A stretch of DNA of 64,000 nucleotides from Streptomyces sp. CGMCC 4.7035 (GTDB taxonomy: Bacteria; Actinomycetota; Actinomycetes; Streptomycetales; Streptomycetaceae). Positions within the stretch are counted from its first letter, which is position 1. The number at the start of each line of letters is the position of its first letter. This document shows positions 12,401 through 22,900 of the stretch, in pieces. The stretch lies in assembly GCF_031583065.1 (NCBI RefSeq), contig NZ_CP134053.1, forward strand, positions 806,001 to 870,000, in the 5' to 3' direction. The translations under genes were made by a program, and so were the position numbers. Below the pieces are notes generated by a model. It was not told the DNA's origin. It did no database searches and was given only the letters and a program-made list of their open reading frames with translations.

Positions 12401-15400
12401 TGCAGGGCACGCCGAGTCTGTGGCAGGCGCTGATCGCCGACGCCGGTGCGGACGCCGGTGGTGGTGTGTGGGGTGGGGTGCGTGTGCTGGTTGGTGGTGA
12501 GGCGTTGCCGGGTGGTCTGGCGCGGGAGTTGGTGCGTGAGGCTGGGTCGGTGACGAATCTGTATGGTCCGACCGAGACCACGATCTGGTCGACGGCCAAG
12601 GGGTTGGGTGCTGATGCGGGGGTGGTGTCCTCGATCGGTGGGCCGATTGCCAACACGCGAGTATTTGTGCTGGATGAGCGGCTTGCTGCGGTGCCGGTGG
12701 GTGTGGCGGGTGAGTTGTATATCGCGGGTGCGGGTCTGGCGCGTGGGTATGCGGGGCGTACGGGTCTGACGGCGGAGCGGTTCGTGGCGGATCCGTTCGA
12801 CACCACTGGTGGTGGTGGGCGTTTGTACCGGACCGGGGATGTGGTGCGGTGGGACGCCGAGGGCAACCTGGTGTATGTGGGGCGTGCGGATGAGCAGGTG
12901 AAGATCCGTGGTTTCCGGATCGAGCCGGGCGAGATCCAGGCGGTCATCGCCGAGCATCCGCAGGTGGCGCAGGCGGCTGTGATCGCGCGGGAGGATGTGG
13001 GCGGGGACAGGCGTCTGGTCGCCTACGTCGTCCCGACCGCGGATGCCGATGCCGATGCCGCAGACGGGCTCCGCGCAGTGTTGCGGGAGCATGTTGCTTC
13101 GCGTCTGCCGGAGTACATGGTTCCGGCTGCGGTGGTGGTGCTGGACGGGCTGCCGCTCACGGTGAACGGCAAGCTGGACCGTAAGGCGCTGCCGGCGCCG
13201 GACTTCACCGCGATCGCTGGTTCCGGGCGTGGCCCGGCGAACGTGCGCGAAGAGATCCTGTGCCAGGCGTTCGCGGAGGTTCTGGGGCTGGAGTCGGTCG
13301 GTGTCGATGACGACTTCTTCGCGCTGGGTGGTCACTCCCTGCTGGCGGTGCGGCTGGTGGAGTGGTTGCGGGTGCGGGGTGTGTCGGTGTCGGTGCGGGC
13401 GCTTTTCGAGACCCCGACCGCTGTGGGTCTGGCGGCGGTGGCCGGTGCGGTGTCGGTGGTGGTGCCGGAGAACCTGATCCCGGACGGGGCGCAGGTGATC
13501 ACGCCGGAGATGCTGCCGCTGGTCGAGCTGACCGAGGCCGAGGTCCAGGCCGTGGTCGGTACGGTCGAGGGCGGTGCGGCGAACGTGGCGGACGTCTATC
13601 CGCTGGCTCCGCTGCAGGAAGGCATCTTCTTCCACCACCTGCTGGCCGACGGCGGCCAGGACGCGTATGTCCTGCCGATGGTCCTCGAGTTCGACGGCCG
13701 TTCCCGGCTGGACGGGTTCGTCTCGGCGTTGCAGCAGGTGATCGACCGGCACGATGTGTTCCGCACGTCGGTGGTGTGGCAGGGGCTGCGTGAGCCGGTG
13801 CAGGTGGTGTGGCGGTCCGCGGCACTGCCGGTCACCGAGGTGACTCTTGCCGCTGATGCCGCGGACCCGGCGGCGGAGCTGGTGGCGTCGGTCGGCCTGT
13901 CGATGGACCTGGGCCGGGCGCCGCTGCTGGACCTGCACATCACCGAGATGTCCGACGGCCGGTGGCTGGGGTTGGTGAGGGTGCATCACCTGGTGCAGGA
14001 CCACACCGCGTTGGACATCGTGCTGGACGAGGTGCGCACGATCCTGGCCGGACACATCGACGGGCTTCCGGAGCCGTTGCCGTTCCGGGACTTCGTGGCG
14101 CAGGCCCGGGCCGGCCTGGACACCGGGGAGCACGAGGCGTTCTTCCGTGAGCAGCTGGCCGGGGTGGACGAGCCGACCGCGGCATTCGGTGTCACTGACG
14201 TGCGCGGCGACGGTTCTGCCACCGTGCGGGCCGGGCTTGGCGTGGATGCCGAGCTGGCGGTGCGCTTGCGGGAGATGTCCCGTCGGCTGGGGGCCAGCCC
14301 GGCCACGGTGATGCATGTGGCGTGGTCGCGGGTGCTGGCCGTGGTCTCCGGCCGTGACGACGTCGTCTTCGGCACCGTGCTGCTGGGACGCATGAACGCC
14401 GGCGCCGGCTCCGACCGTGTACCCGGCCTGTTCATGAACACCCTCCCGGTGCGGGTGCGCACCACCGAACTCAACACCCTGGACGCGGTCACAGGGATGC
14501 GCAGTCAGCTGGCCGGGCTGCTCGAGCACGAGCACGCGCCTCTGGCCCTGGCCCAGCGCGTCAGCGGGGTGCCGGCCGATGCACCGCTGTTCACCGCACT
14601 GTTCAACTACCGGCACAACACTTCTGGCGCGGGCCGAGGCGAATCCGGCGGCACCGGGCTTGAGGGTGTCCGGCAGGTATTCGCCCGAGACAACACCAAC
14701 TACCCCCTGTCGGTGTCGGTCGATGACGACGGTGACAGCTTCGCTCTGGTTGTGGACGCGGTGCATCCTATCGATCCGCTGGCAGTGGCGGGGATGCTGC
14801 ACACGACGGTCGGCCACCTCGTCTCGGCGTTGGAGGACGGCCTGGACGGCGGCGCGCAGGTGCCGCTGTCGACGGTGGGCGTGCTGGACACCGCGGCGTT
14901 GGGCCGGGTGTTGGTGGAGTGGAACGACACGGCGGCCGAGGTGTCGGCCGCGACGCTGCCGGAGCTGTTCGCGGCGCAGGTGGCGCGGACCCCGGATGCG
15001 ACGGCGGTGGTCGGTGACGGCACAGAGGTGTCCTATGCCGAACTGGACGCGCGTGCGACCCGCGTCGCACAGTGGCTGATCGGCCAGGGTGCGGGGCCGG
15101 AGTCGGTCGTGGCAGTGCGCCTGGAGCGCGGTCTGGACCTGGTGGTGGCGCTGCTGGCGGTGTGGAAGGCAGGGGCCGCGTATCTGCCGATCGATGTGGC
15201 GCTGCCGAGAGAACGGGCCGAGTTCATGGTGGCCGACTCGAGCGCGGTGATGGTGCTGGAGGAGCTTCCTGATCTGTCTGGCGTCGAGGCTGGGCCGCTG
15301 CCGTCGGTTGTGCCGGACCAGCTGGCATATGTGATCTACACATCGGGCTCGACGGGGCGTCCGAAGGGTGTCGCTGTTGTGCACCGCAGCATCGCGAACC

Positions 15401-16779
15401 TCGTGCTGTCCCACGGCCGGACGCTGTATCACGTACCCGAAGTGCTGCGGGTCGCGTTCACGACTTCCGTGTCCTTCGACGCGAGCCTCGACCAGCTGGG
15501 CTGCCTGTTCTTCGGCCATGAGCTGCATGTTGCCGACGACGCGACCCGGGCCGATCCGGCGGTTCTGATCGACTGGCTGTCCGAACACAGGATCGGCTTC
15601 CTCAATGCCGTCCCGTCGTATCTGAGCGTGCTCGTCGACCACGGGCTGTTGGAGTTGCCGGACCTGTCGCGCGCGGTGGTAGGCGGCGAGTCGGTGTCGC
15701 AGGACCTGTGGGACCGTCTGGCCGGCGCTGCCAAGCTGGAGTGCTTCAACTTCTACGGCCCCACGGAGTGCACCGTGGACGCTGTGGCGGCCCGACTGGC
15801 TCCTGGCTCCACACCGGTGATCGGTCGCCCGGTGCTCAACACGAAGGTGTTCGTGTTGGACGACTCCCTGACGCCGGTGCCACCGGGCGTAGCTGGTGAG
15901 CTGTACGTCGCCGGGTGCCAGCTGGCGCGTGGTTACGTGAATCGCCCGGGTCTGACGGCGGAGCGGTTCGTGGCGGATCCGTTCGACGCCACCGGTGGTG
16001 GGCGTTTGTACCGGACCGGAGATGTGGTCCGGTGGACGGCCGATGGGGAGCTTGCGTATGTGGGTCGTGCTGATGAGCAAGTGAAGATCCGTGGTTTCCG
16101 GATCGAGCCGGGCGAGATCCAGGCGGTGCTGGTCGGGCATCCGCTGGTGGCTCAGGCCGCGGTGGTCGACCGGGAGGGCACGACCGGTGACAAGCATCTG
16201 GTCGCTTACATCGTCCCGGCTGCAGGGGCCGGGGCCGGGGCCGCAGGCCGCGCGGTCGATTCGGTCGAGGGCGGTGACAGTGCTACTGGCGCCGCCGGAG
16301 GCGGTTCACTCGGCGACGTGGTGGCCGATGGTGGTCTGCCGGCCATACTGCGGCAGTTTGTCGCGGCGCGTCTGCCGGAGCACATGGTGCCCGCAGCGGT
16401 GGAGGTCCTCGACGCGTTGCCGTTGACGGTCAACGGCAAGCTTGATCGCCAAGCGCTTCCCGCGCCGAGCTTTGGGGCTACCGCCGCTTCAGGGCGAGGT
16501 CCGGCGAACGCCCGTGAGGAGACCTTGTGTCGGGTGTTCGCCCAGGTCTTGGGCCTTGCGGCGGTGGGAGCCGAAGACAACTTCTTCGCCCTGGGCGGAC
16601 ATTCGCTTCTGGCAATGCGATTGATCAGCCAGGTGCGGGAGCTGTTGGGTGTGGATGTGCCCTTGCGGACCCTGTTCGCAAACCCGACCGTCGCCGGTCT
16701 GGCAAAGCACGTGGATAACAGAAAGTCGACCCGGCCGACACTGAGGCCGATGCGTCACCGTAATTCGGAGGAGTCCTGA
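1..16779 (+). CDS. NRPS gene 1, 5'-partial: (A)-T, then five C-A-T modules (modules 1-6)
   Basis: The reading frame is open from base 1 and ends at TGA 16777-16779, giving at least 5,592 residues. The window begins inside an adenylation domain, so no start codon is visible; the GTG at 16 lies within that domain. Domain order: A1 C-terminus, T1; dualC2-A2-T2; LCL C3-A3-T3; dualC4-A4-T4; dualC5-A5-T5; dualC6-A6-T6. All T domains have GGHS and all A domains end in NGKLDR with the catalytic lysine. Specificity codes suggest basic-like, Ser, Ser, Gly, basic-like for modules 2-6. The protein ends soon after T6 in a short basic tail ([11 protein letters not shown], then ending NSEES) with no thioesterase, so the chain must pass to the next protein. 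The stop overlaps the start of gene 2 by one base, implying an operon and translational coupling. The product is a cytosolic megasynthase subunit. Confidence 0.97.
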   Translation, partial: AGHPQVAQAEVIVREDAVGDKRLVAYVVPVAGAEPDPVVLREFAASRLPEYMVPSAVVLLEALPLTVNGKLDRKALPAPDFASLTGTGRGPANVREELLCLAFAEVLGLESVGVEDDFFALGGHSLLAVRLVEWLRVRGVSVSVRALFLSPTPAGLAAASGPVTVVVPENLIPDGAQGITPDMLPLVKLTEAEVQAVLSGVEGGAGNVADVYPLAPLQEGILFHHLLADSGQDAYVLPMVVEFDDRSRLDGFVGALQQVIDRHDIFRTSVVWQGLHEPVQVVWRSVTLPVAEVGLPVNSSDPTADLVSVVGLSMDLGRAPLLDLHVTETSGGRWLGLVRVHHLVQDHTAMDVVLEEIQTILAGRAAELPEPLPFRDFVAQARAGLETGEHEEFFRELLAGVDEPTAAFGVSDVRGDGSGVVRASLPLEAGVAVRLRDVSRRLGASAATVLHVAWARVLSVVSGRDDVVFGTVLFGRMNAGAGSDRVPGLFINTLPVRVRTGDLTTLEAVTAMRAQLAGLLEHEHAPLALAQQVSAVPADEPLFTTLFNYRHNAGGGRDESDGAGFEGVRQVFSRERTNYPLSVSVDDDGHDFGLVVDAVGPIDPQAMAGMLHTMVDGVVSALEDGLDGGAQVPLSALDALSLDERRRVLVEWNDTDAVVPESTLPELFAVQVERAPDAVAVVFEGESVSYAELDVRANRLAQYLADRGVGRESVVAVCLDRGADLVVALLAVWKAGAVYLPVDVALPTERVEFMVADSGAVMVLDEIPDLSGIETWPTPLLTPDQLAYVIYTSGTTGRPKGVAVAHRSLANLASSHGRTMYDVPEVLRVAFTTSASFDASLDQLCCLFFGHELHVAGDTVRNDPAAMVDWLSEHEINFLEAVPSYLMALVDYGLLELPHLWRVVAGGEAVSQDLWNRLTGASVECFNFYGPTECTVDVAVARLTSGSPLIGRPVLNTRAFVLDERLAPVPVGVAGELYVAGVQLARGYVGRAGLTAERFVADPFDTAGAGGRLYRTGDVVRWNADGDLVFVGRADEQVKIRGFRIEPGEIETVLAAHPQVARAAVIAREDTVGDKRLVAYIVPADSDGAVVGTLPASLREFAGSRLPEYMVPSAVVVLEALPLSANGKLDRRALPAPDFASLTGAGRGPANVREELLCQAFAEVLGLESVGVEDDFFALGGHSLLAVRLVSRVRAMLGVELPLRALFEAPTVAGLAARLPGAGVARAALVPQTRSERLPLSFAQQRLWFIGQLEGPSATYNIPTAIRLSGDLDKAALAAALRDVIGRHEVLRTVFPTAGGQPFQQILAVDDLVWDLEFVELAAGELLPDAVARAREYVFDLASEVPVRAWLFTAGPDEHVLVVVVHHIATDGWSSDPLARDVSAAYAARLEGRAPVWEPLPVQYADYALWQRELLGSEDDPDSVISRQVAFWRSALAGMPEELALPVDLQRPAVASRRGHSVPLQVSADVHARLLAVAREQGVTVFMVVQAALAVLLSKLGAGEDIPIGAAVAGRTDEALDDLVGFFVNTLVMRTDLSGDPAFTEVLARVRQAGLAGFEHQDVPFERLVEELAPSRSLSRHPLFQVMLTLQNNAEAELDLPGLSTQGISAGQPAARFDLELSLGEVFDADGLSDGLRGDLIGSADLFEAGSVVVIAERLVRVLEAVAADPFVPVSGVDVLDGTELDRVLVQWNDTAAEVPAGTLPGLFAAQVARTPDAVAVVFEGESVSYAELDARANRLARVLAGRGVGAESVVAVCLDRGVDMVVALLAVLKAGGAYLPIDPELPAERVAFMLADAGAVCVVTDGACAAVVGAGAGAGAGAGAVPVVVVNDPRVAAEVSSMSAEALDVRVVPGHAAYVIYTSGSTGVPKGVVVSHAGIVNRLGWMQDRFGLAVGDRVLHKTPFGFDVSVWELFWPLLQGAVMVVARPGGHRDPGYVAELVREQRVDTVHFVPSMLEAFLAAPQARECGSLRRVVCSGEALGAGVRDRFFSVFGEGAGLFNLYGPTEASVDVTEYRVEADGSGVVPIGRPVANTRVFVLDERMRPVPVGVAGELYLAGVQLARGYVGRAGLTAERFVADPFDATDAGGGRLYRTGDVVRWDADGDLVYLGRADEQVKVRGFRIEPGEIEAVIAGHPQVAQTAVIAREDSAGDKRLVAYVVPVAGAEVDPVVLREFAGARLPEYMVPSAVLALDALPLTVNGKLDRRALPAPDFAAIAGSGRGPANVREEILCQGFAEVLGLESVGVEDDFFALGGHSLLAVRLVEWLRVRGVSVSVRALFVSPTPAGLAATSGAVSVVVPENLIPDGAQVIIPEMLPLVELTEAEVQAVVGTVEGGAANVADIYPLAPLQEGIFFHHLLSDGGDDAYVTPLVLEFDGRSRLDGFVSALQQVIDRHDVFRTSVVWQGLREPVQVVWRSATLPATEVTLAADAADPVSELVASVGLSMDLGRAPLLDLHVAEASGGRWLGLVRVHHLVQDHTAMDVVYDEVQTILAGRAETLVEPLPFRDFVAQARAGLDTGEHEEFFRELLAGVDEPTAPFGVSDVRGDGSGVVRANLPVDPELAVRLREMSRRLGASPATVMHVAWSRVLAVVSGRDDVVFGTVLFGRMNAGAGSDRVPGLFMNTLPVRVRTTELNTLDAVTGMRGQLAGLLEHEHAPLALAQRVSGVPADEPLFAALFNYRHNAVGGAQGAGGDGGFEGIRDVFVQERTNYPLTVSVDDSGGERFGLVVDAVGPIDPQAVAGMLHSAVGGVVSALENALNGGVQVPLSAVGVLDAAELDQVLRQWNDTAVEVPSATLPGLFAGQVARTPDAPAVVFEGESVSYGELDARANRLARYLSGRGVGPESVVAVMMERGVEMVVALLAVLKAGAAYLPVDPELPAERVSFMLADAGVVAVVTGAGLSGVDAGSVPVVALDEPGVVSAVSSLSDADPGVSVVSGHAAYVIYTSGSTGLPKGVVVSHAGIVNRLVWMQARFGLGVGDRVLHKTPFGFDVSVWELFWPLVQGAVMVVARPGGHRDPGYVAGLIRDERVDTVHFVPSMLEAFLGVVGAGECGSLRRVVCSGEALGAGVRDRFFGVFGSAVGLFNLYGPTEASVDVTGHGVVADGASVVPIGRPVFNTRVFVLDERLAPVPVGVAGELYLAGVQLARGYVGRAGLTGERFVADPFDTTAGGGGRLYRTGDVVRWDADGDLVYLGRADEQVKIRGYRIEPGEIQAVIAEHPQVAQAAVIAREDVGGDKRLVAYVVPATGAEADPAVLREHVASRLPEYMVPAAVVVLDALPLTPNGKLDRRALPAPDFASAAGSGRGPANVREELLCQAFAEVLGLESVGVDDDFFALGGHSLLAVRLVEWLRVRGVSVSVRALFVSPTPAGLAATSGAVSVVVPENLIPDGAQVITPEMLPLVELTEAEVQAVVGTVEGGAANVADVYPLAPLQEGIFFHHLLADGGQDAYVSPTVIEFDGRSRLDGLISALQQVIDRHDVFRTSVVWQGLREPVQVVWRSATLPVTEVTLAADAADDAVDPVSELVASVGLSMDLGRAPLLDLHVTEASGGRLLGLVRVHHLVQDHTALDIVLDEVRTILAGHIDGLPEPLPFRDFVAQARSGLSDEEHQEFFRELLAGVDEPTAAFGVSDVRGDGSAVVRANLPVDADLAVRLREAARRLGASPATVVHVAWSRVLAVVSGRDDVVFGTVLFGRMNAGAGSDRVMGLFMNTLPVRVRTAELDVQAAVMAMRGQLAGLLEHEHAPLALAQRVSEVPADEPLFTALFNYRHNTAGRTRSTREVEAAQDGAFEGLRPVFAREASNYPLTVSVDDNSDSFGLVVDAVGPIDPQAVAGMLLTAVDGVVSALENALDDGVQVPLSAVGVLDAAELDQVLRQWNDTAVEVPSATLPGLFAAQVARTPDAPAVMFEGESVSYGELDTRANRLARYLSGLGVGAESVVGVCLPRGVDMVVALLAVLKAGGAYLPIDPELPAERIAFVLADAGAVCVLTVSEVAGVLPAPEGVSVPVVVLDEPRVVAAVSSLSGGSVPVSLVSGQLAYVIYTSGSTGVPKGVGVAHGALVNFLAGMQARFGLGVGDRLVAVTTVGFDIAGLELYLPLVNGAAVVLAGREQVRDPRLLRALVRSCGATVVQGTPSLWQALIADAGADAGGGVWGGVRVLVGGEALPGGLARELVREAGSVTNLYGPTETTIWSTAKGLGADAGVVSSIGGPIANTRVFVLDERLAAVPVGVAGELYIAGAGLARGYAGRTGLTAERFVADPFDTTGGGGRLYRTGDVVRWDAEGNLVYVGRADEQVKIRGFRIEPGEIQAVIAEHPQVAQAAVIAREDVGGDRRLVAYVVPTADADADAADGLRAVLREHVASRLPEYMVPAAVVVLDGLPLTVNGKLDRKALPAPDFTAIAGSGRGPANVREEILCQAFAEVLGLESVGVDDDFFALGGHSLLAVRLVEWLRVRGVSVSVRALFETPTAVGLAAVAGAVSVVVPENLIPDGAQVITPEMLPLVELTEAEVQAVVGTVEGGAANVADVYPLAPLQEGIFFHHLLADGGQDAYVLPMVLEFDGRSRLDGFVSALQQVIDRHDVFRTSVVWQGLREPVQVVWRSAALPVTEVTLAADAADPAAELVASVGLSMDLGRAPLLDLHITEMSDGRWLGLVRVHHLVQDHTALDIVLDEVRTILAGHIDGLPEPLPFRDFVAQARAGLDTGEHEAFFREQLAGVDEPTAAFGVTDVRGDGSATVRAGLGVDAELAVRLREMSRRLGASPATVMHVAWSRVLAVVSGRDDVVFGTVLLGRMNAGAGSDRVPGLFMNTLPVRVRTTELNTLDAVTGMRSQLAGLLEHEHAPLALAQRVSGVPADAPLFTALFNYRHNTSGAGRGESGGTGLEGVRQVFARDNTNYPLSVSVDDDGDSFALVVDAVHPIDPLAVAGMLHTTVGHLVSALEDGLDGGAQVPLSTVGVLDTAALGRVLVEWNDTAAEVSAATLPELFAAQVARTPDATAVVGDGTEVSYAELDARATRVAQWLIGQGAGPESVVAVRLERGLDLVVALLAVWKAGAAYLPIDVALPRERAEFMVADSSAVMVLEELPDLSGVEAGPLPSVVPDQLAYVIYTSGSTGRPKGVAVVHRSIANLVLSHGRTLYHVPEVLRVAFTTSVSFDASLDQLGCLFFGHELHVADDATRADPAVLIDWLSEHRIGFLNAVPSYLSVLVDHGLLELPDLSRAVVGGESVSQDLWDRLAGAAKLECFNFYGPTECTVDAVAARLAPGSTPVIGRPVLNTKVFVLDDSLTPVPPGVAGELYVAGCQLARGYVNRPGLTAERFVADPFDATGGGRLYRTGDVVRWTADGELAYVGRADEQVKIRGFRIEPGEIQAVLVGHPLVAQAAVVDREGTTGDKHLVAYIVPAAGAGAGAAGRAVDSVEGGDSATGAAGGGSLGDVVADGGLPAILRQFVAARLPEHMVPAAVEVLDALPLTVNGKLDRQALPAPSFGATAASGRGPANAREETLCRVFAQVLGLAAVGAEDNFFALGGHSLLAMRLISQVRELLGVDVPLRTLFANPTVAGLAKHVDNRKSTRPTLRPMRHRNSEES
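502..3654 (+). other. Module 2: dual E/C-type C2, A2 (basic-like), T2
   Basis: C2 (about 502-1906) opens with PENLIP, then YPLAPLQEG at 634 and FHHLL. Its active-site motif is HHLVQDHT at 1021-1044. A2 (about 1930-3417) has A3 motif YTSGTTG at 2371, FDASLDQL at 2509 and YGPTE at 2785. The code read by eye is DADEVGFVDK. The acidic residues at positions 239, 278 and 331 favour a cationic side chain such as Arg, Orn or Lys; this is inference, as I recall no exact reference code. T2 serine is at 3547. T2 is the 'SRVR' subtype and precedes an LCL domain, so residue 2 should stay L. Confidence 0.88.
3712..6877 (+). other. Module 3: LCL C3, A3 (Ser), T3
   Basis: C3 (about 3712-5040) is LCL-type with [12 protein letters not shown] and HHIATDGWS at 4096. 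A3 (about 5059-6639) has YTSGSTG at 5584, FDVSVWEL at 5719 and YGPTE at 6010. The code DVWHVSLVDK closely matches the standard Ser code (DVWHLSLIDK), so Ser is well supported. The segment before A3 contains an Ala-Gly repeat from a GCGGGT microsatellite. T3 serine is at 6772. T3 is the 'VEWL' subtype before a dual domain, so D-Ser is predicted. Confidence 0.92.
5443..5472 (+). repeat. GCGGGT hexanucleotide microsatellite (5 perfect copies)
   Basis: Five in-frame GCGGGT units encode an Ala-Gly run in A3, in the variable segment upstream of the A3 motif. Homologous A domains lack the run, so it looks like replication slippage in a tolerant loop. Six-base units keep the frame. Confidence 0.95.
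6901..10135 (+). other. Module 4: dual E/C-type C4, A4 (Ser), T4
   Basis: C4 (about 6901-8325) has YPLAPLQEG at 7033, HHLLSDGGD (an exact HHLx4GD dual-domain signature) and HHLVQDHT at 7420. A4 (about 8344-9900) has YTSGSTG at 8842, FDVSVWEL at 8977 and YGPTE at 9268. The code is DVWHVSLVDK, that is Ser. T4 serine is at 10030. T4 precedes another dual domain, predicting D-Ser. A4 is the apparent relative of three almost identical copies in gene 3 (modules 17, 19 and 21). Confidence 0.92.
7921..10125 (+). repeat. Ser-block copy 1 (end of C4, A4, T4)
   Basis: Reference copy of a repeated block. 7921-8796 matches 63125-64000 with about two differences noticed. 8812-10125 matches 51008-52321 with none noticed by eye. 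Large parts also match 56930-58350. Confidence 0.93.
10159..13440 (+). other. Module 5: dual E/C-type C5, A5 (Gly), T5
   Basis: C5 (about 10159-11607) has YPLAPLQEG at 10291 and HHLVQDHT at 10690. A5 (about 11626-13203) has YTSGSTG at 12136, FDIAGLEL at 12271 and YGPTE at 12562. The code is DILQLGLIWK, identical to the textbook Gly code. T5 serine is at 13336. T5 is of the subtype that precedes dual domains, although Gly cannot be epimerized. The end of A5, T5 and the start of C6 form a block repeated in module 14/15. Confidence 0.92.
12892..13548 (+). repeat. Block W copy 1 (end of A5, T5, start of C6)
   Basis: Appears identical over about 657 bases to 42072-42728 (offset 29,180). It starts inside the DEQVK motif of the A domain and ends in the first part of the dual domain. 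Confidence 0.94.
13465..16776 (+). other. Module 6: dual E/C-type C6, A6 (basic-like), T6 and C-terminal tail
   Basis: C6 (about 13465-14886) has YPLAPLQEG at 13597 and HHLVQDHT at 13984. A6 (about 14905-16470) has YTSGSTG at 15337, FDASLDQL at 15475 and YGPTE at 15754. Its code, DADNVGFVDK, differs from A2 only at position 278 (Asn for Glu), so a related but possibly not identical basic or polar residue is likely. Between A8 and A9 there is an extra Gly/Ala-rich loop (about 16218-16340). T6 serine is at 16603. The protein ends about 25 residues after T6 with a tail nearly identical to that of gene 2. Confidence 0.88.
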
Positions 16780-16781
16780 TG
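16767..16781 (+). promoter_or_regulatory. Ribosome binding site and TGATG overlap between genes 1 and 2
   Basis: GGAGGAG at 16767-16773 lies five bases before ATG 16779-16781. The TGA stop of gene 1 (16777-16779) shares its A with that ATG. This fixes the start of gene 2 at 16779 and implies translational coupling of the two subunits. The same arrangement recurs at the gene 2/3 junction. Confidence 0.93.
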
Positions 16782-19700
16782 ATCCCGTTGTCGTTCGCGC
16801 AGCAGCGTCTGTGGTTCATCGGGCAGTTGGAGGGTCCCAGCCCGCTGTACAACATGCCGACCGTGTTGCGTCTGTCCGGCGAGGTGGACCCCGCTGCCCT
16901 CGCGTCGGCGTTGCAGGATGTGATCGGTCGCCATGAGGTGCTGCGCACCGTCTTCCCCACGGCCGCGGACGGGCAGCCGTTCCAGAAGATTCTTCCTCTT
17001 GAGGAGATGGACTGGAACCTGGACGTCGTCGAGGTCCCTGCTGCGGACATGGAATCGGCCATTGACGACGCGACGGGGTACCTGTTTGACCTCGCGACGG
17101 AGGTGCCGATCCGCGCACGGTTGATATCGGCCGGCCCGGCCGAGCACGTCTTGGTGGTGGTGGTGCATCACATCGCCAGTGACGGCTGGTCGATGGGGCC
17201 CTTGGCGCGGGATCTCTCGGCGGCGTACACCGCGCGGTGCGAGGGTCTTGCTCCGGTGTGGGAGCCGTTGCCTGTGCAGTACGCGGACTACACGTTGTGG
17301 CAGCGTGAACTGCTGGGCAGCGAGGACGACCCTGACAGTGTGATCTCCCGTCAGGTGGATTATTGGCGCGAGGCTCTCGCCGGAATTCCCGAGGAGCTGA
17401 CGCTTCCGACGGATCGGCCGCGTCCGACGGTGGCGAGCCACCGCGGGCACACCGTGCCGTTCGAGATGTCGGCCGAAACACATGCCCGGCTCCAGGCGTT
17501 GGTGCTTGAGCAGGGTGTGACGGTGTTCATGGTGGTGCAGGCCGCAGTGGCGGTGCTGCTGTCCAAGCTGGGTGCCGGTGATGACATCCCGGTCGGCGCG
17601 GCCGTTGCCGGGCGCACGGAGGCGGCGCTGGACGACCTGGTCGGGTTCTTCGTCAACACGCTGGTGATGCGTACGGACCTGTCGGGCGACCCGACGTTCA
17701 TTGAGGTGCTGGACCGGGTGCGACAGACCACCCTGGCCGGGTTCGAGCACCAGGATGTGCCGTTCGAGCGGTTGGTGGAGGAGCTGGCTCCTGCCCGTTC
17801 GCTGTCGCGGCATCCGTTGTTCCAGGTGATGCTCACCGTGCAGAACAACGCCGAGGCGGTCCTGAACCTGCCGGGCATTCAGGCCGGTTGGCAGGCCGCG
17901 TCGACCGCCTCGACCTCCGCGGCGAGGTTCGACCTGGATCTGAGCCTTGGCGAGGTGTTCGGTACGAACGGGGTTCCGGCCGGGTTGCGAGGTGGGGTGA
18001 CCGGGTCTGCGGATCTGTTCGATCCGGAGACGGTGGCGGTGTTCGTCGAGCGTCTGGTGCGGGTGCTGGAGGCGGTGGCCGCCGATCCGTCGGTGTCGGT
18101 GTCCGGTGTGGACGTGCTGGATGCGGGTGAGCGGGATCGGGTGCTGCGTCAGTGGAACGACACGGACACGGTGGTGCCGCAGGTTCTGGTGCCGGGGTTG
18201 TTCGCGGGGCAGGTGGCGCGGACGCCGGATGCGCCGGCGGTGGTGTTCGAGGGCGAGTCCGTCTCCTATGGGGAGCTGGATGCGCGGGCGAATCGTCTGG
18301 CCCGGTATCTGTCGGGGTTGGGTGTGGGTGCGGAGTCGGTGGTGGGGTTGTGTCTGCCGCGTGGGGTGGACATGGTGGTGGCCCTGTTGGCGGTGTGGAA
18401 GGCCGGTGGCGCGTATGTGCCGGTGGATCCGGAGCTGCCCGTGGAGCGGATCGCGTTCATGCTGGCTGATGCGGGGCCGGTGTGTGTGCTGACGGTGTCC
18501 GGGGTGGCCGGGGTGCTGTCCGGGCCGGAGGGTGCGTCGGAGGGCGTGCCGGGTGTGTCGGTGCCGGTGGTGGTGCTGGATGAGCCGGGTGTGGTGGCGG
18601 CGGTGTCGTCGTTGTCCGGTGGGTCTGTGCCGGTGTCGTTGGTGTCGGGGCAGTTGGCGTATGTGATTTATACGTCGGGGTCGACGGGGACGCCGAAGGG
18701 TGTGGCGGTCTCGCATGGGGCGTTGGCGAATACGGTGGCGGTGTTCACGCCGGTGTTCGGTGCGGTGCCGGGTGTGGGGGTGTTGCAGTTCGTTTCGTTC
18801 AGTTTCGATGCGTCGGTGCTGGATGTGGCGGTGGCGTTGACGTCGGGGGCGCGTTTGGTGGTGGCGTCGGCGGCGCAGCGGGTGGATGCGGGGTTGTTGC
18901 GGGATCTGGTGGTCTCGGCCGGGGTGCGGGTGGCCAGTGTGGTGCCGAGTCTGCTGGAGATGCTCTCGCCGGGGGATCTGGCGCCGGTGGAGCACATGGT
19001 GGTGGGTTCGGAGGCGATCTCTGCCCGGACGGCCGGGGCGTGGGCGCAGGGCCGTGTGTTGTCCCATGCCTATGGTCCGACGGAGGCCGCGGTGATGATG
19101 GCGGCCGGGGTGCTGGATCCGGGGGTGGCGGAGTCTGCGGTGGTGTCGTTCGGGCGTCCGTCCGGTAACAGCCGGGTGTTCGTGCTGGACGAGCGGCTTG
19201 CTCCGGTGCCGGTGGGTGTGGCGGGTGAGTTGTATATCGCGGGTGCGCAGCTGGCCCGTGGGTATGCGGGCCGTGCGGGTCTGACCGGTGAGCGGTTCGT
19301 CGCCGACCCGTTCGACACCACCGGTGGTGGCCGCCTGTATCGGACCGGGGATGTGGTGCGGTGGAGCGAGTCCGGTGAGCTGGTGTTCGTCGGGCGTGCG
19401 GATGAGCAGGTGAAGGTCCGTGGTTTCCGGATCGAGCTGGGCGAGATCCAGGCGGTCATCGCCGCGCACCCGCAGGTCGGGCAGGCTGCCGTCATCGCGC
19501 GGGAGGATGTGGGCGGGGACAAGCGTCTGGTCGCCTACGTCGTCCCGGCAACCGGTGCGGAAGCCGATCCGGTCGTGCTGCGGGAGCATGTTGCTTCGCG
19601 TCTGCCGGAGTACATGGTTCCGGCTGCGGTGGTGGTGCTGGATGTGCTGCCGCTGAACACGAACGGGAAGCTGGACCGCAAGGCGCTGCCCGCGCCGGAC

Positions 19701-19940
19701 TTCACTGCGATCGCTGGTTCCGGGCGTGGCCCGGCCAACGTGCGCGAGGAACTGCTCTGCCAGGGCTTTGCCGAGGTCCTGGGGCTGGAGTCGGTCGGCG
19801 TCGATGACGACTTCTTCGCCCTGGGCGGGCACTCCCTGCTCGCGGTGCGCCTGGTCAGCCGGGTGCGTGCGGTTCTCGGGGTCGAGGTGTCTCTGCGGAT
19901 GCTCTTCGAGGCTCCGACGGTGGCCGGCCTTGCCGCGCGG
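16779..19940 (+). other. Module 7: LCL C7, A7 (aromatic-like), T7
   Basis: C7 (16779 to about 18119) begins at the initiator Met, with HHIASDGWS at 17166. A7 (about 18138-19700) has YTSGSTG at 18669, FDASVLDV at 18804 and YGPTE at 19071. The code DALSVGAVMK resembles, from memory, the Tyr code of iturin-type synthetases (DALSVGEVVK); an aromatic residue is the best guess. The A8 motif here is 'RIELGEIQ' rather than the local 'RIEPGEIQ'. T7 serine is at 19833; T7 precedes an LCL domain, so L. This A domain is one of four nearly identical copies. Confidence 0.88.
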
Positions 19941-22900
19941 CTTTCGGGTGCTGGTGCGGCGCGGTCTGCTTTGGTGCCGTGGGCGCGTCCGGAGCGGTTG
20001 CCGTTGTCGTTCGCGCAGCAGCGCCTGTGGTTCATCGGACAGTTGGAAGGCCCGAGCGCGCTCTACAACATTCCGATGGTGCTCGGACTGTCGGGCGAGG
20101 TCGACCAGGCCGCGCTTGCGGCGGCCCTGCGGGATGTGATCGGCCGGCACGAGGTGCTGCGCACGGTCTTCCCCACCGCCGCGGACGGGCAGCCGTACCA
20201 GCAGGTCATCGGCCTTGGTGAGCTGGAGTGGGAGCTGCAGCGGGTCGATGTGGCTGTTGAGGATCTGCCGGGTGCGGTCGCGCAGGCGACGGAGTATGCC
20301 TTCGATCTGGCGGTGGAGGTGCCGATCCGGGCGTGGCTGTTCAGCGACGGCTCGGGTGAGCATGTGCTGGTGGTGGTGGTGCACCACATCGCCGGTGACG
20401 GTTGGTCGACCGGTCCGCTGGCCCAGGACGTGTCGGCGGCGTATGCGGCCCGCCTTGAGGGCCGGGCTCCGGTGTGGGAGCCGTTGCCGGTGCAGTACGC
20501 GGACTACGCGCTGTGGCAGCGCGAGCTGCTGGGCAGCGAGGACGACCCGGACAGCTTGATATCCCGGCAGGTGGAGTTCTGGCGGGATGCGCTCGCGGGC
20601 GCGCCGGAGGAGCTGGCGTTGCCGGCCGATCGGCTGCGTCCGGCGGTGGCGAGTCATCGTGGGCACAGCGTGCCGCTGCAGGTGCCGGCCGAGGTGTATG
20701 CGCGGCTGCTTTCGGTGGCGCGTGAGCAGGGTGTGACGGTGTTCATGCTGGTGCAGGCCGCGCTCGCGGTGCTGCTGTCCAAGCTGGGCGCCGGCGAGGA
20801 CATCCCGATCGGCGCGGCGATCGCAGGGCGCACCGACGAGGCGCTCGACGATCTGGTCGGGTTCTTCGTCAACACGCTGGTGATGCGCACGGATGTGTCG
20901 GGTGACCCGACGTTCACCGAGCTGCTCGGCCGGGTGCGGGAGACCGGTCTGGCTGGGTTCGAGCACCAGGATGTGCCGTTCGAGCGCCTGGTGGAGGAGC
21001 TGGCTCCTTCCCGCTCCCTGTCGCGGCATCCGTTGTTCCAGGTGATGCTCACCGTGCAGAACAACGCCGAGGCGGTACTGGACCTGCCGGGCGTGCAGGC
21101 CGGGGGGCCTGCTTCGGAGCAGCTTGCTGGGACGCCGGTTGCGGCCGTCGCGAAGTTCGATCTGGACGTGACGGTGTCGGAGGTTGTCGATGCCGCTGGT
21201 GTCCCGGTGGGCCTGAACGGTGTGGTGACGGGGTCGGCGGACCTGTTCGACGCCGAGAGCGTCGCCGTGATCGTCGAGCGTTTGGTGCGGGTGCTGGAGG
21301 CGGTGGTCGCCGATCCGGCGGTGCCGTTGTCCGAGGTGGATGTGCTGGATGCCGGTGAGCGGCGTCGGGTGCTGGTGGAGTGGAACGACACCGATGTGGT
21401 GGTGCCGGCGGCGACGGTGCCGGAGCTGTTCGCGGCCCAGGCGGCACGGGTGCCGGATGCGCCGGCGGTGGTTGGCGACGGGTTCGAGGTGTCCTATGCG
21501 GAGCTGGACGCTCGGTCGAACCGACTTGCCCGGTTGCTGATCGGCCAGGGTGTGGGTCCGGAATCGGTGGTGGCGGTGTGCCTGGACCGGGGCCTTGACC
21601 TGGTGGTGGCGCTGCTGGCGGTGTGGAAGGCCGGGGGCGCGTACCTGCCGGTCGATCCGGAGCTGCCGACTGAGCGGGTCTCCTTCATGGTCGCTGATGC
21701 GGAGGCGCGGTGCCTGCTGACGTCGACGGCGCGTTCGGGCGTGGTGTCTGGATCGTTTCCGTCGATGGTTGTGGATGATCCCGAGGTCGTGGAGTGGCTT
21801 GCGGAGTGCGATGGCGGTCCGCTGATGCCCGACGAACTGGCCGGGGTACTGTTTGCCGACCACCCGGCGTATGTGATCTACACGTCGGGGTCGACGGGTG
21901 TACCGAAGGGCGTGGTGGTCCGGCACGCCGGCGCGGTGAACCTGGTGGCGCCGCGGGCACAGCAGTTCGGGCTGGATGCGGGCAGCAGGGTGTTGCAGTT
22001 CGCGTCGGTGGGGTTCGACGCGGCGACGTGGGATCTCTTGCTGGTGTTGGGCTCTGGTGCCTGTTTGGTGGTGGCGCCTGCGCAGGAGTTGCTGCCGGGT
22101 GCGGGGCTGGCTGATGTGGTGGCGCGGCATGGGGTGACGCAGGTGCTGTTGCCGCCTGCGGTGTTGGCGGTGCTTGAGCTGGAGGACTTGGCGTCGGTGT
22201 CGACGCTCGTGTCCGGGGGTGAGGCGCTGGGCGAGGAGTTGGTGGCCCGGTGGGCGGCGGGGCGGCGGTTCGTGAATGCCTATGGGCCGACGGAGATCAC
22301 GGTGTGCGCCGTGGTGTCGGGGCCGTTGGCCGTCGGTGATGCTCCGCACATCGGCAGGCCGATCGCCAATACGCGGGTGTTCGTGCTGGACGAGCGGCTG
22401 CGCCCGGTGCCGGTCGGTGTGGCGGGGGAGTTGTACATCGCGGGTGCGGGTCTGGCGCGTGGTTATGTGGGGCGGGCGGGGCTGACCGCGGAGCGGTTTG
22501 TGGCCGATCCGTTCGACACGGCCGGCGCGGGTGGCCGGTTGTACCGGACCGGGGATGTGGTGCGCTGGAGTGAGTCCGGTGATCTGGTGTATGTGGGCCG
22601 GGCGGATGAGCAGGTGAAGGTCCGTGGTTTCCGAATCGAGCCGGGCGAGATCGAAGCCGCCCTGAAGGCGCACCCGCAGGTCGCCCAGGCCGCGGTGATC
22701 GTGCGGGAGGATGCGGCCGGGGACAAGCGTCTGGTCGCCTACGTCGTCCCGGCGACCGGTTCTGAGGTTGACGCGGCCGTGCTGCGGGCGTTTGTCGCCG
22801 AGCGTCTGCCGGAGTACATGGTGCCGTCGGCGGTGGTGGTCCTTGAGGCGTTGCCGCTGACGGTGAACGGGAAGCTGGACCGGCGGGCCCTGCCCGCGCC

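Noticed and set aside
16711..16776. C-terminal tails as classical COM or helical docking domains.
   Set aside because: The tails are short, basic and proline-containing, with no recognisable COM-type motif, and the acceptors lack a matching N-terminal extension. They look like a truncated T-C linker.
16774..16785. The gene 1/2 and 2/3 breaks as sequencing frameshifts splitting one gene.
   Set aside because: Both breaks have a strong ribosome binding site at ideal spacing, a TGATG overlap and homologous C-terminal tails, which fits genuine gene boundaries.
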